Source: JBGZFC01 sp964631255
GTDB taxonomy: Bacteria; Bacteroidota; Bacteroidia; Bacteroidales; Dysgonomonadaceae
Length of the DNA stretch: 46,034 nucleotides
NCBI GenBank assembly: GCA_964631255.1
Contig: CAZVWS010000011.1
Span: 1-46,034 of the forward strand
Direction: 5' to 3'
Numbering within the stretch: the stretch's first letter is position 1; each line of letters starts with the position of its first letter. This document shows positions 8,059 to 18,100 of this stretch, piece by piece. The translations under genes were made by a program, and so were the position numbers. The notes under the pieces were generated by a model. It had not been told where the DNA came from. It did no database searches and worked only from the letters and a program-made list of their open reading frames with translations.

Positions 8059-8619
8059 ATGAAAAAAAGTATGATTTACACCAAAGGAGGCGACAAAGGC
8101 AAAACCTCGTTGGTAGGAGGTTCTCGAGTAAGTAAAACACATATCCGATTGGAGGCTTACGGCACTACCGATGAGTTGAACAGCTATGTCGGTTGGCTCA
8201 ATTGTGCCATAAAAGACGAAAACACCAATGCCTTTTTGCTGTTCGTGCAACACCGGTTGTTCAATATAGGCGCGTATTTGGCGTCGGAAACCGAAAAAGA
8301 AGATGCCATTAAAATAGACACCGTAACTGCCCCTCACGTAGAGCGCATAGAGCAAGAGATAGACCGCATAGATGCACTGCTGCCAAAAATAAACCGATTC
8401 ATCTTGCCGGGAGGCAATGAGGCGGCTTCTCGAGCGCATATTTGTCGCACCATTACCCGCCGCTCGGAGCGTTTGGTATATCGGGTTGCAGAAAATTTTC
8501 CGGTGGCAGAAGAAATATTTGCTTTCCTGAATCGTTTGTCCGACTACTTTTTTGTACTTGCCCGATACGAAAGTAACAAGACATCGCAAGAATTATACTG
8601 GGAAAAGGATAATATATAA
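8059..8619 (+). CDS. Cob(I)alamin adenosyltransferase, PduO type
   Basis: This 186-residue protein transfers the adenosyl group of ATP to cob(I)alamin to make adenosylcobalamin. The ATP-binding N-terminus YTKGGDKGKTSLVGG, the YGTTDELNS segment, the ILPGGNEAASRAHICRTI helix and the LNRLSDYFFVLAR C-terminus are all PduO-family hallmarks. The first ATG, 8059, is chosen; a second in-frame ATG four codons later is possible. Adenosylcobalamin serves methylmalonyl-CoA mutase and other mutases common in propionate-forming Bacteroidales. I see no cobalamin-riboswitch core upstream; instead the leader holds a 14-nt tandem repeat. The DUF2795 gene follows but has its own likely promoter. Confidence 0.94.
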   Translation: MKKSMIYTKGGDKGKTSLVGGSRVSKTHIRLEAYGTTDELNSYVGWLNCAIKDENTNAFLLFVQHRLFNIGAYLASETEKEDAIKIDTVTAPHVERIEQEIDRIDALLPKINRFILPGGNEAASRAHICRTITRRSERLVYRVAENFPVAEEIFAFLNRLSDYFFVLARYESNKTSQELYWEKDNI

Positions 8620-8629
8620 AAAGTTTTTA

Positions 8630-8637
8630 TACATTTG
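8630..8637 (+). promoter_or_regulatory. -7 element for the DUF2795 gene
   Basis: TACATTTG matches TAnnTTTG exactly and lies 40 bases before the start codon. No clear -33 box is seen. Confidence 0.4.
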
Positions 8638-8677
8638 CGGAAAATTTGAAATAACAACAAATAAAAAAAGTTTATCA

Positions 8678-8899
8678 ATGTATTGGACACTAGAATTAGC
8701 TTCTAAATTGGAAGATGCTCCTTGGCCGGCAACCAAGGACGAGCTTATTGATTTTGCCCAACGTTCGGGAGCACCACTCGAAGTAATAGAAAATTTACAA
8801 GAGATTGAAGATGACACGGAAGTGTTTGAAACCATAGAAGATATTTGGCCCGACTATCCGAGTAAAGAAGATTTTTTCTTCAACGAAGATGAGTATTAG
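8678..8899 (+). CDS. DUF2795 small acidic protein
   Basis: A 73-residue, strongly acidic protein that begins MYWTLELASKLEDAPWPAT and ends KEDFFFNEDEY. I recognise it as a highly conserved small Bacteroidetes protein of the DUF2795 family. The segment LIDFAQRSGAPLEVIENLQEI resembles the helical half of that domain. No catalytic residues or export signal are visible and its role is unknown. The ATG at 8678 is chosen because homologues begin MYWT; a longer upstream reading frame would overlap the previous gene. It ends 33 bases before a bidirectional terminator shared with trxA. Confidence 0.85.
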   Translation: MYWTLELASKLEDAPWPATKDELIDFAQRSGAPLEVIENLQEIEDDTEVFETIEDIWPDYPSKEDFFFNEDEY

Positions 8900-8932
8900 T
8901 CCGGTTATAACCGATAGCGTAAAATTTTTTCA

Positions 8933-8970
8933 AAAAAACAGCCGATGAATTTTTTCGTCGGCTGTTTTTT
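8933..8970. terminator. Bidirectional intrinsic terminator between the DUF2795 gene and trxA
   Basis: Arms at 8933-8949 and 8954-8970 form a 17-bp stem with one G-U pair and a TTTT loop. The stem has a GC-rich core and A/T tracts at both ends, so it can stop transcription from both convergent genes. Confidence 0.88.
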
Positions 8971-8992
8971 ATGGATTTGGTATATCTACCAA

Positions 8993-9307
8993 TTACATCA
9001 ATTTATCTATTTTTTCCACGAAAAGACTTTTGTTTGCCGCGCCAACAATTTTGTCAACCACTTCGCCATTTTTAATAAGCAAAACAGTAGGTATGTTGCG
9101 GATACCGTATTTGGAAGTAGTTTCGTCGTTGTCGTCCACGTTCACTTTTCCAATTACTGCACGGTCTTTGTACTCTTCGCTCAGTTCGTCGATGATTGGT
9201 CCAATCATTTTGCATGGGCCGCACCATTCTGCCCAAAAATCCAATACTACCAATTTGTCTGTTGCCAACACTTCGTTGAGTGTAGCGTCTGTAATTTGTA
9301 AAGCCAT
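8993..9307 (-). CDS. trxA: Thioredoxin
   Basis: This 104-residue protein is a classical thioredoxin of standard length without a signal peptide, so it acts in the cytoplasm. The redox-active site WCGPC is at 28-32, preceded by VLDFWAE, and the cis-proline is P73 in NIPTVLLI. It reduces protein disulfides using electrons from thioredoxin reductase, which is not in this window. It lies 92 bases downstream of dnaE. No TAnnTTTG box is seen just upstream, so it may be read through from dnaE or use a weak promoter. Confidence 0.97.
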   Translation of the reverse strand: MALQITDATLNEVLATDKLVVLDFWAEWCGPCKMIGPIIDELSEEYKDRAVIGKVNVDDNDETTSKYGIRNIPTVLLIKNGEVVDKIVGAANKSLFVEKIDKLM

Positions 9308-9399
9308 AAAATTTGATTTTTTTTGAATATTAAGTTATTTGTTTCTATTTATTTGAATTTATTTAGAATCGAAATCATCCTATTGACACCATTACCGGT

Positions 9400-12300
9400 T
9401 TAATTAATGGTAAAATCGATATCCAGATTACCCTTCAGCGCATCAATTAGTTGCCTGTTTACGGTGATTTTGGTAGGTCGAGAAAAAAGCTTGAAATGCA
9501 TTCTTGCGTCCTCGCCCAAGATATGGAAATATAACAACGAATTTCCCGAATTGTTTTTTGTCAAAGCAGATAATTCGGCTACCAACGTATCGGTTATCTC
9601 TGCGATGGGCAAGTTCAGCGTAATTTTTGTAACCATTTTGTCCTTTATCTCCGAGAGCAATTTCATGGACGATACTTTTATCTCCATCTCCTCTTGTCGG
9701 TAGGGTTTGGGTTGTATGTGTGCCGTTACAAACACCGATAAACCAACGCGGGCAAATCCTCCGTAACTCACGCTGTCTTCGCCAAAAAACGCCAAATCAA
9801 CGCTTCCCATGTAATCTTCTAACGTGATAATCACATAGGCCTTTTTGTTTTTTGTATGCCCTTCGCGCACACCCGTAATTAATCCGCCAAAGGTAACGGT
9901 TTTACCCGAAAGTTGATGCAAATCTTGCAAATTTAAGCTGTTGGTTGTGCAAATATAATTGAAAATAATTTCGTATTCGTCCAGCGGATGCGCCGATAGA
10001 TAGATACCAATCAGGTCGCGTTCTCTATTCAGTTTTACCAGTTCAGACACTTTTGCTACCTTGGGCAGAGGCGGAGGTGTGATTTGGAAAGATGAGTCGT
10101 CGCCAAAAAGGGAGTTCATCGACTGGTATTTGTCCTGTTGAAATTTAGAGCCATAGCGAACAAGCGTGTCTGTGAAACTTTCAGAATTTTCGTCCATTTG
10201 CAGAAAATGTTCGCGCATAACATTGGGCAGCGAGTCAAATGCACCGGCAAGCCCCATCGACTCGATGCTTTTCTTGTTGCACGATGACAGATTGATTCGC
10301 TCCACCAAATTGAAAATAGAATGAAACGGTCCGTTTTTCTCTCGCTCTTCAAGTATGGCTTCAACCGCGCTTTGTCCCACGCCTTTGATGGCAGCCAACC
10401 CGAAACGGATATCGCCCTGTTTGTTTACCGAAAACTTGAGCGACGATTCGTTGATGTCTGGCGATAGCACGTTGATGCCCATAGCTTTGCACTCGTCCAT
10501 AAATTTGGTAATTTCGGTAATGTTGTTCAAGTTGTTAGATAAAACCGAAGCCATGTATTCCGAAGGATAATTTGCTTTTAACCAAGCTGTTTGGTACGCC
10601 ACCCACGAGTAGCAAGTGCTGTGCGATTTGTTAAATGCATATTGGGCAAATTTTTCCCAATCGCTCCAAATCTTTTCCAACGATTTCTCGGGATAGCCGT
10701 TTGCTTTACCACCTGCCAAAAACTTCACTTTGAGCGGAGCCAATTTATCTGCCAATTTTTTACCCATCACTTTGCGCAGCTCGTCCGATTCGCCGCGAGT
10801 AAAATTGCCCAACAAACGCGACAAAAGCATGACTTGCTCCTGATAAACCGTGATGCCGTACGTTTCCGCCAAATATTTTTCCATGACGGGTATATCGTAG
10901 CTAATCTTTTCGCGACCTTGCTTACGGGCAATAAACGACGGGATGTTGTCCATCGGACCGGGGCGATAGAGCGCGTTCATGGCAATCAAGTCTTCAAATT
11001 TACTTGGGTGCAATTCCTTCAAATACTTCTGCATACCGGCAGACTCAAACTGGAATGTGCCGGTGGTTTGTCCTTTGCTATACAGCTCGTAGGTTTTGGC
11101 ATCGTCCAGAGGGATGGTGTCGATATTGATTTTTTTGCCGCAAGTTGCCTCTATATTTGTTAAGGCATCTTTGATGATGGTCAGGGTTTTTAGCCCCAAA
11201 AAGTCCATCTTTATCAGTCCGGTTTCTTCAATTACCGAACCCTCGTATTGTGTAACTAATAACTTTTCTTTACCCTCTTTGTCGTCGGCTGTGCTGATGG
11301 GTACAATATCCGAAATATCCGTTTGCCCGATAATTACGCCGCAAGCATGCACGCCGGTACTTCGCACGTTGCCTTCCAACATTTGGGCATATTTGAGTGT
11401 GTCGGTAACCAATGGGTCTTTGCTTTTTGCAGCCTGTTGCAATGCAGGCACATTCTCTATTGCCGCTTGCAGGTTCACTTTTTTTACGTTGGGTATTCTG
11501 TCGGGTACCAGTTTTGCCAATCTATCGGCTTCCGGTAGTGGCAGTTTGTGCACACGTGCCACATCGCGAATAGATGATTTGGTGGCCATTGTACCGTAGG
11601 TTATGATTCGTGCCACCTTTTCGTGTCCATATTTTTCGGTTACCCATTGCAGAACTTTGTCGCGCCCTTCGTCGTCGAAATCGATATCTATATCGGGCAT
11701 CGAGATACGATCGGGATTCAGAAAACGTTCAAACAGCAAGTTGTATTTGAGTGGGTCAATATCGGTAATTCCCAAGCAGTAGGCTGCTGCCGATCCGGCT
11801 GCCGATCCGCGTCCCGGTCCAACAGCTACATCCATTTGCCGTGCGGCATTGATGAAATCTTGCACGATAAGAAAATATCCCGGGAAACCCATGTTAGTGA
11901 TGGTTTCCAACTCGAAATCCAAACGTTCTGTTATCTCTTGCGACAACTCTTCGCCATATTTCTTTTTGGCACCCTCGTATGTTAGGTGGCGCAAATAATC
12001 CGATTCCAATTGTATGCGAATGAGTTTGTCGTATCCGCCAAGTCGGTCGAAGGTTTTTTCTCCAAATTTCTCTTTCAAAGCCTCTTCCGAAAAACGGGTT
12101 TTGTACTCTTCTTCCGTTCCAAAAGAGCTTTCGATGGGGTAGAACGGCATCAGGGCAGGATTGTCGATGGAGTAGTTCTCTACTTTTTCGGCAATTTCGA
12201 GCGTGTTGCTCAATGCCTCGGGCAAGTCTGCAAATACCTCGTTCATCTCTGCCGTTGTTTTTATCCACTCTTGTTTGGTGTAGCGCATGCGGTTTGGGTC

Positions 12301-13128
12301 GTCAAAATCCTTACCCATGCTCAAGCAGATAAGTCTGTCGTGTGCATCGGCATCCTCCTCGTTCACAAAATGGGAGTCGTTGGTAGCTATCACTTTCACA
12401 TCCAGCTTTTGGGCGAGTCTCAAAATCTCCTCGTTCACTCGTTGTTGTTTGGGATAGGTGGTTTGGTCGGCGTCGGGTCTGTTGGTTTTGTGGCGTTGCA
12501 TTTCCAAATAAAAATCGTTGCCAAATACTTTTTTAAACCACAGCACGGCTTCTTCGGCGGCGGCTAAATCGCCGCTATCAATCTTGCGTGGAATTTCTCC
12601 ACCCAAGCAGGCACTGGAAACGATGAGACCTTCGCGATACTCCTCCAGTAGTTGCTTGTCTATGCGCGGGCGATAGTAATAGCCCTCCGTCCAACTTTTG
12701 GAGACTATTTTTATCAGGTTTTTGTATCCTTGCAGATTTTTTGCCAACACCACCAAGTGCCAGCCGCTGCCATCTATTTTGCTGTCGGTTTTTTGAAACC
12801 GGTCGCGTCGGGCACAGTAACATTCGCAACCAATGATGGGCTTGAAGTTGAGTTTTTTGGTAATCGATTCAATTTGGGATTTCAATTTTTGGTTGTTGGG
12901 ATTGCTCTCCAGCTCTTTGGTCAGTTTACTCAGCTCGCCTTTCAACTTCGATTTTTTACCATTCACATAATTCACGAACTCTTTCACGCCATACATAGCG
13001 CCGTGGTCGGTAAGAGCAATAGCTGCCATGCCGTCGTTCATGGCTTTATCTACTAAATTGGGGATGCTCGCTTGTCCGTCTAACATCGAGTATTGGGAGT
13101 GAACGTGTAAATGTACAAATGGTTGCAT
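9400..13128 (-). CDS. dnaE: DNA polymerase III alpha subunit
   Basis: The replicative polymerase catalytic subunit, 1242 residues. The start at 13128 gives MQPFVHLHVHSQYSMLDG, the usual opening of the PHP domain; upstream in-frame starts would run through the promoter region. The PHP domain covers about 1-280. The palm contains GPGRGSAAGS and the catalytic aspartates D479 and D481 in MPDIDIDFDDEGRD. The fingers segment AQYAFNKSHSTCYSWVAYQTA follows, then a helix-hairpin-helix region. An OB fold (VTFGGLITGVREG) lies near residue 1020. No 3'-5' exonuclease domain is present, which is normal for DnaE. The length is typical for Bacteroidetes. Confidence 0.97.
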   Translation of the reverse strand: MQPFVHLHVHSQYSMLDGQASIPNLVDKAMNDGMAAIALTDHGAMYGVKEFVNYVNGKKSKLKGELSKLTKELESNPNNQKLKSQIESITKKLNFKPIIGCECYCARRDRFQKTDSKIDGSGWHLVVLAKNLQGYKNLIKIVSKSWTEGYYYRPRIDKQLLEEYREGLIVSSACLGGEIPRKIDSGDLAAAEEAVLWFKKVFGNDFYLEMQRHKTNRPDADQTTYPKQQRVNEEILRLAQKLDVKVIATNDSHFVNEEDADAHDRLICLSMGKDFDDPNRMRYTKQEWIKTTAEMNEVFADLPEALSNTLEIAEKVENYSIDNPALMPFYPIESSFGTEEEYKTRFSEEALKEKFGEKTFDRLGGYDKLIRIQLESDYLRHLTYEGAKKKYGEELSQEITERLDFELETITNMGFPGYFLIVQDFINAARQMDVAVGPGRGSAAGSAAAYCLGITDIDPLKYNLLFERFLNPDRISMPDIDIDFDDEGRDKVLQWVTEKYGHEKVARIITYGTMATKSSIRDVARVHKLPLPEADRLAKLVPDRIPNVKKVNLQAAIENVPALQQAAKSKDPLVTDTLKYAQMLEGNVRSTGVHACGVIIGQTDISDIVPISTADDKEGKEKLLVTQYEGSVIEETGLIKMDFLGLKTLTIIKDALTNIEATCGKKINIDTIPLDDAKTYELYSKGQTTGTFQFESAGMQKYLKELHPSKFEDLIAMNALYRPGPMDNIPSFIARKQGREKISYDIPVMEKYLAETYGITVYQEQVMLLSRLLGNFTRGESDELRKVMGKKLADKLAPLKVKFLAGGKANGYPEKSLEKIWSDWEKFAQYAFNKSHSTCYSWVAYQTAWLKANYPSEYMASVLSNNLNNITEITKFMDECKAMGINVLSPDINESSLKFSVNKQGDIRFGLAAIKGVGQSAVEAILEEREKNGPFHSIFNLVERINLSSCNKKSIESMGLAGAFDSLPNVMREHFLQMDENSESFTDTLVRYGSKFQQDKYQSMNSLFGDDSSFQITPPPLPKVAKVSELVKLNRERDLIGIYLSAHPLDEYEIIFNYICTTNSLNLQDLHQLSGKTVTFGGLITGVREGHTKNKKAYVIITLEDYMGSVDLAFFGEDSVSYGGFARVGLSVFVTAHIQPKPYRQEEMEIKVSSMKLLSEIKDKMVTKITLNLPIAEITDTLVAELSALTKNNSGNSLLYFHILGEDARMHFKLFSRPTKITVNRQLIDALKGNLDIDFTIN

Positions 13129-13169
13129 AAAATAATCTGTTTTGGATATTTTTTTGGTTATAATGAGGA

Positions 13170-13177
13170 CAAATATA
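13170..13177 (-). promoter_or_regulatory. -7 element upstream of dnaE
   Basis: On the minus strand 13170-13177 reads TATATTTG, an exact TAnnTTTG match, 41 bases before the dnaE start codon. No -33 box is clear. Confidence 0.4.
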
Positions 13178-13342
13178 ACACAAAAAAAGGAGAAGATTTT
13201 TAATGATGACAAATTAAGTTATCAACATTCGCTCACTCTTTTGAGAAACAGACAGATGAAAAAGTGCACATCTTTTTTTAACAAAAATGGAATTTCGATA
13301 TATAAAAAGCAGGACAGTAAAATGAATGTAGATTGCCGAATA

Positions 13343-14482
13343 TCAGTTTTTTATAAACTTATTTGACAGGTATTTGCGGATTGGCTCGTCGTAAAGTTTC
13401 AAGCAGATATAAGCCAGCAAAACATTGCCGAAAAGCAAAGCCAATGCCACCGGCCAGGTTTGACTAAAAGTGAGTTCGTTTTTCCACAGCCAAGCGTAAA
13501 ACAGATACATGAACGGGTAGTGAACCAGGTAGAGCGGATAGGAAATATCGCCCAAAAACTTGTATAATTTGGAGGAAATTTTGTTGTTGCTCTTATCCGA
13601 AGCACCCAGATATACCAAAACGGGAAACAGGAAAATGATGCACACTGCATCGTAAAGTCCGTTTGTCCAAACAGATTGGGGCGTGCCCAAGTAGGGCATC
13701 GACAGCAACACAATAATGAGGATGCTGCAAACCGGAAAAGCATTTTTGACTTGCACGGGTTTAAACTTTCTGGACAGGAGCAATCCCATAGAAAAAGCAA
13801 ACAGTAACCGAAGAAATCCACCCAACAGATTGTATTCAGCCATGGTCCAACCTACACCCAAATGCCCGAATCCCGACAGATTGAATACGGCAAAGGCTGC
13901 CAACGCCAAACCTGCTATCGTTACCAAAAAAGTAAGTGCTTTTGTGGAGAGCCTGCGTAAAATGAGTGCATACAAAATATTTCCAATGTATTCGAAAAAC
14001 AGTGTCCAGGTAGGACCGTTTAGCGGATACATTTCGCCATTTCCACGCACTTCGGCGGCTGCGCCGGGAAATGTGGGAATCATGAGCCAGTTGAGAATTA
14101 GTGCTAAAGCTACAAATCCGAAAGGCACCAACGTCCCATTCCACTGCACGCTGCCTTGCAACAAAAAAGTGAAAGCTCCCAACAACGCGCTTATCACAAT
14201 CATGGGATGTAGGCGGATTAATCGGCGTTTGAAGAAATCTTTTTTCGACATTTTTGTCCATCTGCTGTCGTAAGCGTAACCAATCACAAATCCCGAAAGG
14301 ATAAAAAAGAAATCGACAGCCAGATAGCCGTGGTTAAATTTTTGGTCGAAAGGGCTTGTAGCAAATCCTTCAAATATATGATAAAAAATAACCATCAGAG
14401 CCGCAACGCCTCTTAGTCCGTTGAGCAGTTCGTAATGTGGCTTACTGTTGGCAAATGTTGCCGAAGATGTTAGGTGGGACAT
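13343..14482 (-). CDS. Acyltransferase family 3 membrane protein (OafA/YrhL-like)
   Basis: A 379-residue integral membrane protein with about ten hydrophobic segments. The family signature is at the N-terminus: LLNGLRGVAALMVIFYH with R24 and the presumed catalytic H35, then LAVDFFFILSGFVIGYAYD at about 52-71. Such proteins transfer acyl groups, mostly acetyl, from the cytoplasm to sugars of lipopolysaccharide, capsule, peptidoglycan or secreted glycans. The substrate cannot be predicted and there are no glycan genes beside it. It stands alone, 214 bases from dnaE and about 140 from the DUF6078 gene. Confidence 0.9.
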   Translation of the reverse strand: MSHLTSSATFANSKPHYELLNGLRGVAALMVIFYHIFEGFATSPFDQKFNHGYLAVDFFFILSGFVIGYAYDSRWTKMSKKDFFKRRLIRLHPMIVISALLGAFTFLLQGSVQWNGTLVPFGFVALALILNWLMIPTFPGAAAEVRGNGEMYPLNGPTWTLFFEYIGNILYALILRRLSTKALTFLVTIAGLALAAFAVFNLSGFGHLGVGWTMAEYNLLGGFLRLLFAFSMGLLLSRKFKPVQVKNAFPVCSILIIVLLSMPYLGTPQSVWTNGLYDAVCIIFLFPVLVYLGASDKSNNKISSKLYKFLGDISYPLYLVHYPFMYLFYAWLWKNELTFSQTWPVALALLFGNVLLAYICLKLYDEPIRKYLSNKFIKN

Positions 14483-14626
14483 GGGCGAGTTGGGTGATTG
14501 TAATTTATTATTGATGTTGTAATTATAGGGGAGAGACAGTCTTCTCGATGAATGGAGATGCTTTTCTCTACGTGTGGATAAAGTTGTCTCATTGTAATGA
14601 TACAGTATTCTCGAAAGGATGAGACA

Positions 14627-15061
14627 CTAAAAGAATTTATATTGTTCCACATACTCGTCAAAGGATATTTCCACGGGCAAATTTCGCGAGGCGAACATCT
14701 GCTGTATGGCTTTCTGTTCTTCGGGGCTGATGAGCCGCTCCCCGCTTCGGCTCCGATAATAGCCGTTGCGTCCGAAATATCCAAGCATTTCGCGTTTTAG
14801 ACCGAAAACCTCGGCGTGGGGAACATCATCCAAAATACGCTTCATTCCCTTGGCATACCGTTGCAATTCTATTTTCAGGAAGTGCGGACATTCTGCTCCT
14901 TGCGCGGGAGGTACGCTCTTTGGATTTACAAACGAAATGCTTTCCTGCCAATTATCGGGTAGCAACTCGTACGCTTTCCACCGAAGGCATTGGCTCTTTC
15001 GCGGGCAGGCTTCTGCCAGGCAATGAGCAAATGTGCGGGGGATGGAGGAGTGGGTGAGCAT
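14627..15061 (-). CDS. DUF6078-like cysteine-rich protein
   Basis: A 144-residue soluble protein with no signal peptide. Four cysteines sit in its first half: C14, C19 and C25 in HCLAEACPRKSQCLRW, and C58 in AECPHF. The pattern C-x4-C-x5-C-x32-C could bind a metal ion or iron-sulfur cluster, but that is inference. The C-terminal half has REMLGYFGRNGYYRSRSGERLISPEEQKAI in two adjoining blocks, which looks like a compact DNA- or protein-binding helix region. I match it from memory to the DUF6078 family of Bacteroidales; its function is unknown. It lies downstream of purL but a hairpin separates the two. Confidence 0.6.
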   Translation of the reverse strand: MLTHSSIPRTFAHCLAEACPRKSQCLRWKAYELLPDNWQESISFVNPKSVPPAQGAECPHFLKIELQRYAKGMKRILDDVPHAEVFGLKREMLGYFGRNGYYRSRSGERLISPEEQKAIQQMFASRNLPVEISFDEYVEQYKFF

Positions 15062-15092
15062 GATTACTGTTATTTTTTTGTGAAAATTTTAT

Positions 15093-15119
15093 GCGTCAGA
15101 CCGGAAATCGGTCAGACGC
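15093..15119 (-). terminator. Terminator-like hairpin after purL
   Basis: GCGTC-A-GACCG, a GAAAT loop, then CGGTC-A-GACGC: two 5-bp helices separated by an A-A mismatch. On the minus strand a short AT-rich stretch follows. It lies 31 bases after the purL stop. Confidence 0.65.
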
Positions 15120-15149
15120 TTCTCCTTTTTACCAAGTCTCCTTTTCTCC

Positions 15150-18100
15150 CTATCTCTTCTTCAACCACTCCCTCGCGTTTACAAAGGCCTCCATCCACGG
15201 TGTAACCTCGTGTTTGCGATATTCATACGGATAGTACGCGCTTTGCCACGGGAAGATGGTGCGTTCCAGGTGCGGCATCATGGCCAGATGACGTCCATCG
15301 ACCGAGCAAACGGCAGCGGCAGCGTAATCGGAACCGTTGGGATTGGCGGGATAGTCATTATAAAGGTATTTGGCGGCGATGTTGTAACGCGTTTCCTCTT
15401 CGGGTAATACGAAACGTCCTTCGCCGTGCGCAACCCAAATACCTAATTTGCTTCCGGCAAGCGATTGTAGCATAACCGATTTGTTTTCCGGAATTTCTAA
15501 ACTCACAAATGCAGATTCAAATTTACCGGACTCGTTGTGGTGCATGCGTGGATGGCTTTCGCCCATTTCGGGATAAATCAATCCCAACTCCAGCAACAAT
15601 TGACAGCCGTTGCAAACGCCCAAGCTCAACGTATTGGGACGTGCATAGAAATTTTCAATCGCTTTTTTTGCTTTTTCGTTATACAAAATGCCTCCTGCCC
15701 ATCCTTTGGCAGAACCAAACACGTCGGAATTGGAAAAACCGCCACAGAAAACCGCCATTTGTACATCTTCCAATGTTTCGCGACCCGATGTGAGGTCGGT
15801 CAAATGCACATCTTTCACATCGAAACCGGCAAGATAGAGCGAGTATGCCATTTCGCGTTCGCCATTGGTGCCTTTGTCGCGGATAATAGCAGCAGTAATC
15901 CCTGAGCGTTCTTTTCTGTCTGGATTGAGATCCAAATCGCCAAGCTTTCCGGTGAAGGATGGAAGTATTTCAAACTGTAAAGGTTGATTTTTGTAATTGT
16001 CAAAGCGTGCTTGTGCGCAAGTTTCGCCACTTTGTTTTCTGTCCAACAAATAGGAAGTGCGATACCATACATCGCGCAATTGGTCTATGTCGAACTCTTG
16101 TTTGAATTCGCCTTTTTCAATAATCAGTTTGCGCTCCTCGATGGGGCGTGCCACTATGGCGAAGCCGATACCGTAGTCGTTCAATATTTTTTCTACCAGG
16201 TGGTGGTGTTTTACCTGAACAAGAACACCCGGATTTTCGGCAAAAAGTATTTTTATCAAATCGGAGTGGCGTATTTTGTCCAAACGGGCATCCAAACCGC
16301 CTTGCGGATTGGCAAAACACATTTCTAACATAGCCGTAACCAATCCTCCCGCCGAAACGTCGTGCCCGGCAATGATTAATCCTCTATTTATCAATTCCTG
16401 CACAGCAGCAAAAGCATTTTTGAAATATTCGGTATCGCTTACCGTAGGTGCTTCGTCGCCAATTTTGCCCAATGTTTGTGCAAAGGCAGAACCGCCCAAA
16501 CGCAATGTGTCGAAAGAGAAATCGATATAATAAAGATACGTACCTTTGATATATGCCAGCGTGGGCGATACAATTTTTCGGATGTTGCTCACCTCGGCAG
16601 CGGCAGAAATGATAACCGTGCCGGGCGAAAACACTTTGTCATTGCCATATTTTTGTGTCATCGATAGCGAATCTTTTCCCGTGGGTATATTGATCCCCAA
16701 ATCGCAAGCAAAGTCGGAACAGGCTTCTACCGCTTTGTATAGTCGGGCATCTTCGCCCTCGTTGCGGCACGGCCACATCCAGTTCGCGCTAAGCGAAACG
16801 CTTTGCAATCCTTCTTGTAGAGGAGCAAAAACGATATTGGTAAGTGCCTCTGCAATTGCCATTACCGAACCGGCAGCCGGGTCAATCATGGCCACTTGTG
16901 GTGCGTGTCCGATGGAGGTTGCCATACCGGCATAGCCTTTGTAGTCGAGAGCAATGGCTCCGCAGTCGCTCAGTGGCAGTTGGATTTCGCCTTGGCATTG
17001 TTGGCGAGCAATTTTTCCGGTAACGCTTCTGTCCACTTTGTTGGTGAGCCAATCTTTGCAAGCAACGGCTTCCAAACGTAGCACGTTGTTGATGTACTCT
17101 TCCAGATTGTTAACATCGTATTCGGGAGCGGAATACTGCTCATCCACGCTGTTGTCTGTCATTACGGTCATGGGTGGTTTTCCGAAGAAATCTTCCAATT
17201 CCATGTCGATAGGCAATTTGCCATCGCCTTGTTTGAAGGTGAAGCGCATGTCGTCGGTGGTTTCACCAACCACGTACATGGGAGCTCGCTCGCGTTCGGC
17301 GATTGATTGGATGTGCTTTATATCTTTTTCGGGAATCAAAAACCCCATTCGTTCTTGGCTTTCGTTGCCGATAATTTCTTTTGCAGATAGGGTGGGGTCG
17401 CCTACCGGTAGTTTTTCTATATTGATGATACCGCCGGTTTTTTCTACCAATTCCGACAAGCAGTTCAGGTGTCCGCCCGCTCCGTGGTCGTGTATGGAAA
17501 CAATTGGGTTCTCATCCGATTCAGAAAGCGTACGGATAACATTGGCAACTCGTTTTTGCATTTCGGGATTGGCACGTTGCACCGCGTTCAATTCTATTCC
17601 GGAAGAAAATTCGCCGGTATTTACCGATGAAACTGCGCCTCCGCCCATACCGATACGATAATTATCTCCACCCAAAACAACTACTTTTTCGCCCGTGGCG
17701 GGTTCTCCTTTCAAGGCATCGCGGCGATTGGCATATCCAACTCCACCAGCCAGCATGATTACTTTGTCGTAGCCGAATTTTTTGTCGTTTTCTGTGTGTT
17801 CGAGCGTGAGCAGCGAGCCGCAAATGAGGGGTTGACCAAATTTGTTGCCAAAATCGGATGCACCGTTAGATGCTTTTATCAATATTTGTTCCGGTGTTTG
17901 GTACAGCCATTTGCGTGGCGATAGAATGCTTTCCCACGGGCGGTTGTTTTCCAATCGGGGATACGAAGTCATATACACGGCTGTGCCTGCCACGGGAAGC
18001 GACGCTTTGCCGCCTGCCAGGCGGTCGCGAATTTCACCGCCTGTTCCGGTAGATGCGCCGTAAAACGGCTCTACGGTTGTGGGGAAGTTGTGTGTTTCGG

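Noticed and set aside
8945..9301. A 118-codon plus-strand open frame
   Set aside because: It lies wholly antisense to thioredoxin, whose WCGPC and cis-proline motifs are unmistakable.
13129..13212. N-terminal extension of DnaE
   Set aside because: Homologues start at MQPFVHLHVHSQYS-type sequence, and the extension overlaps the likely promoter.
13716..14273. A 185-codon plus-strand open frame
   Set aside because: It is antisense to the acyltransferase gene, has no recognisable motif, and shows composition expected of a shadow frame.
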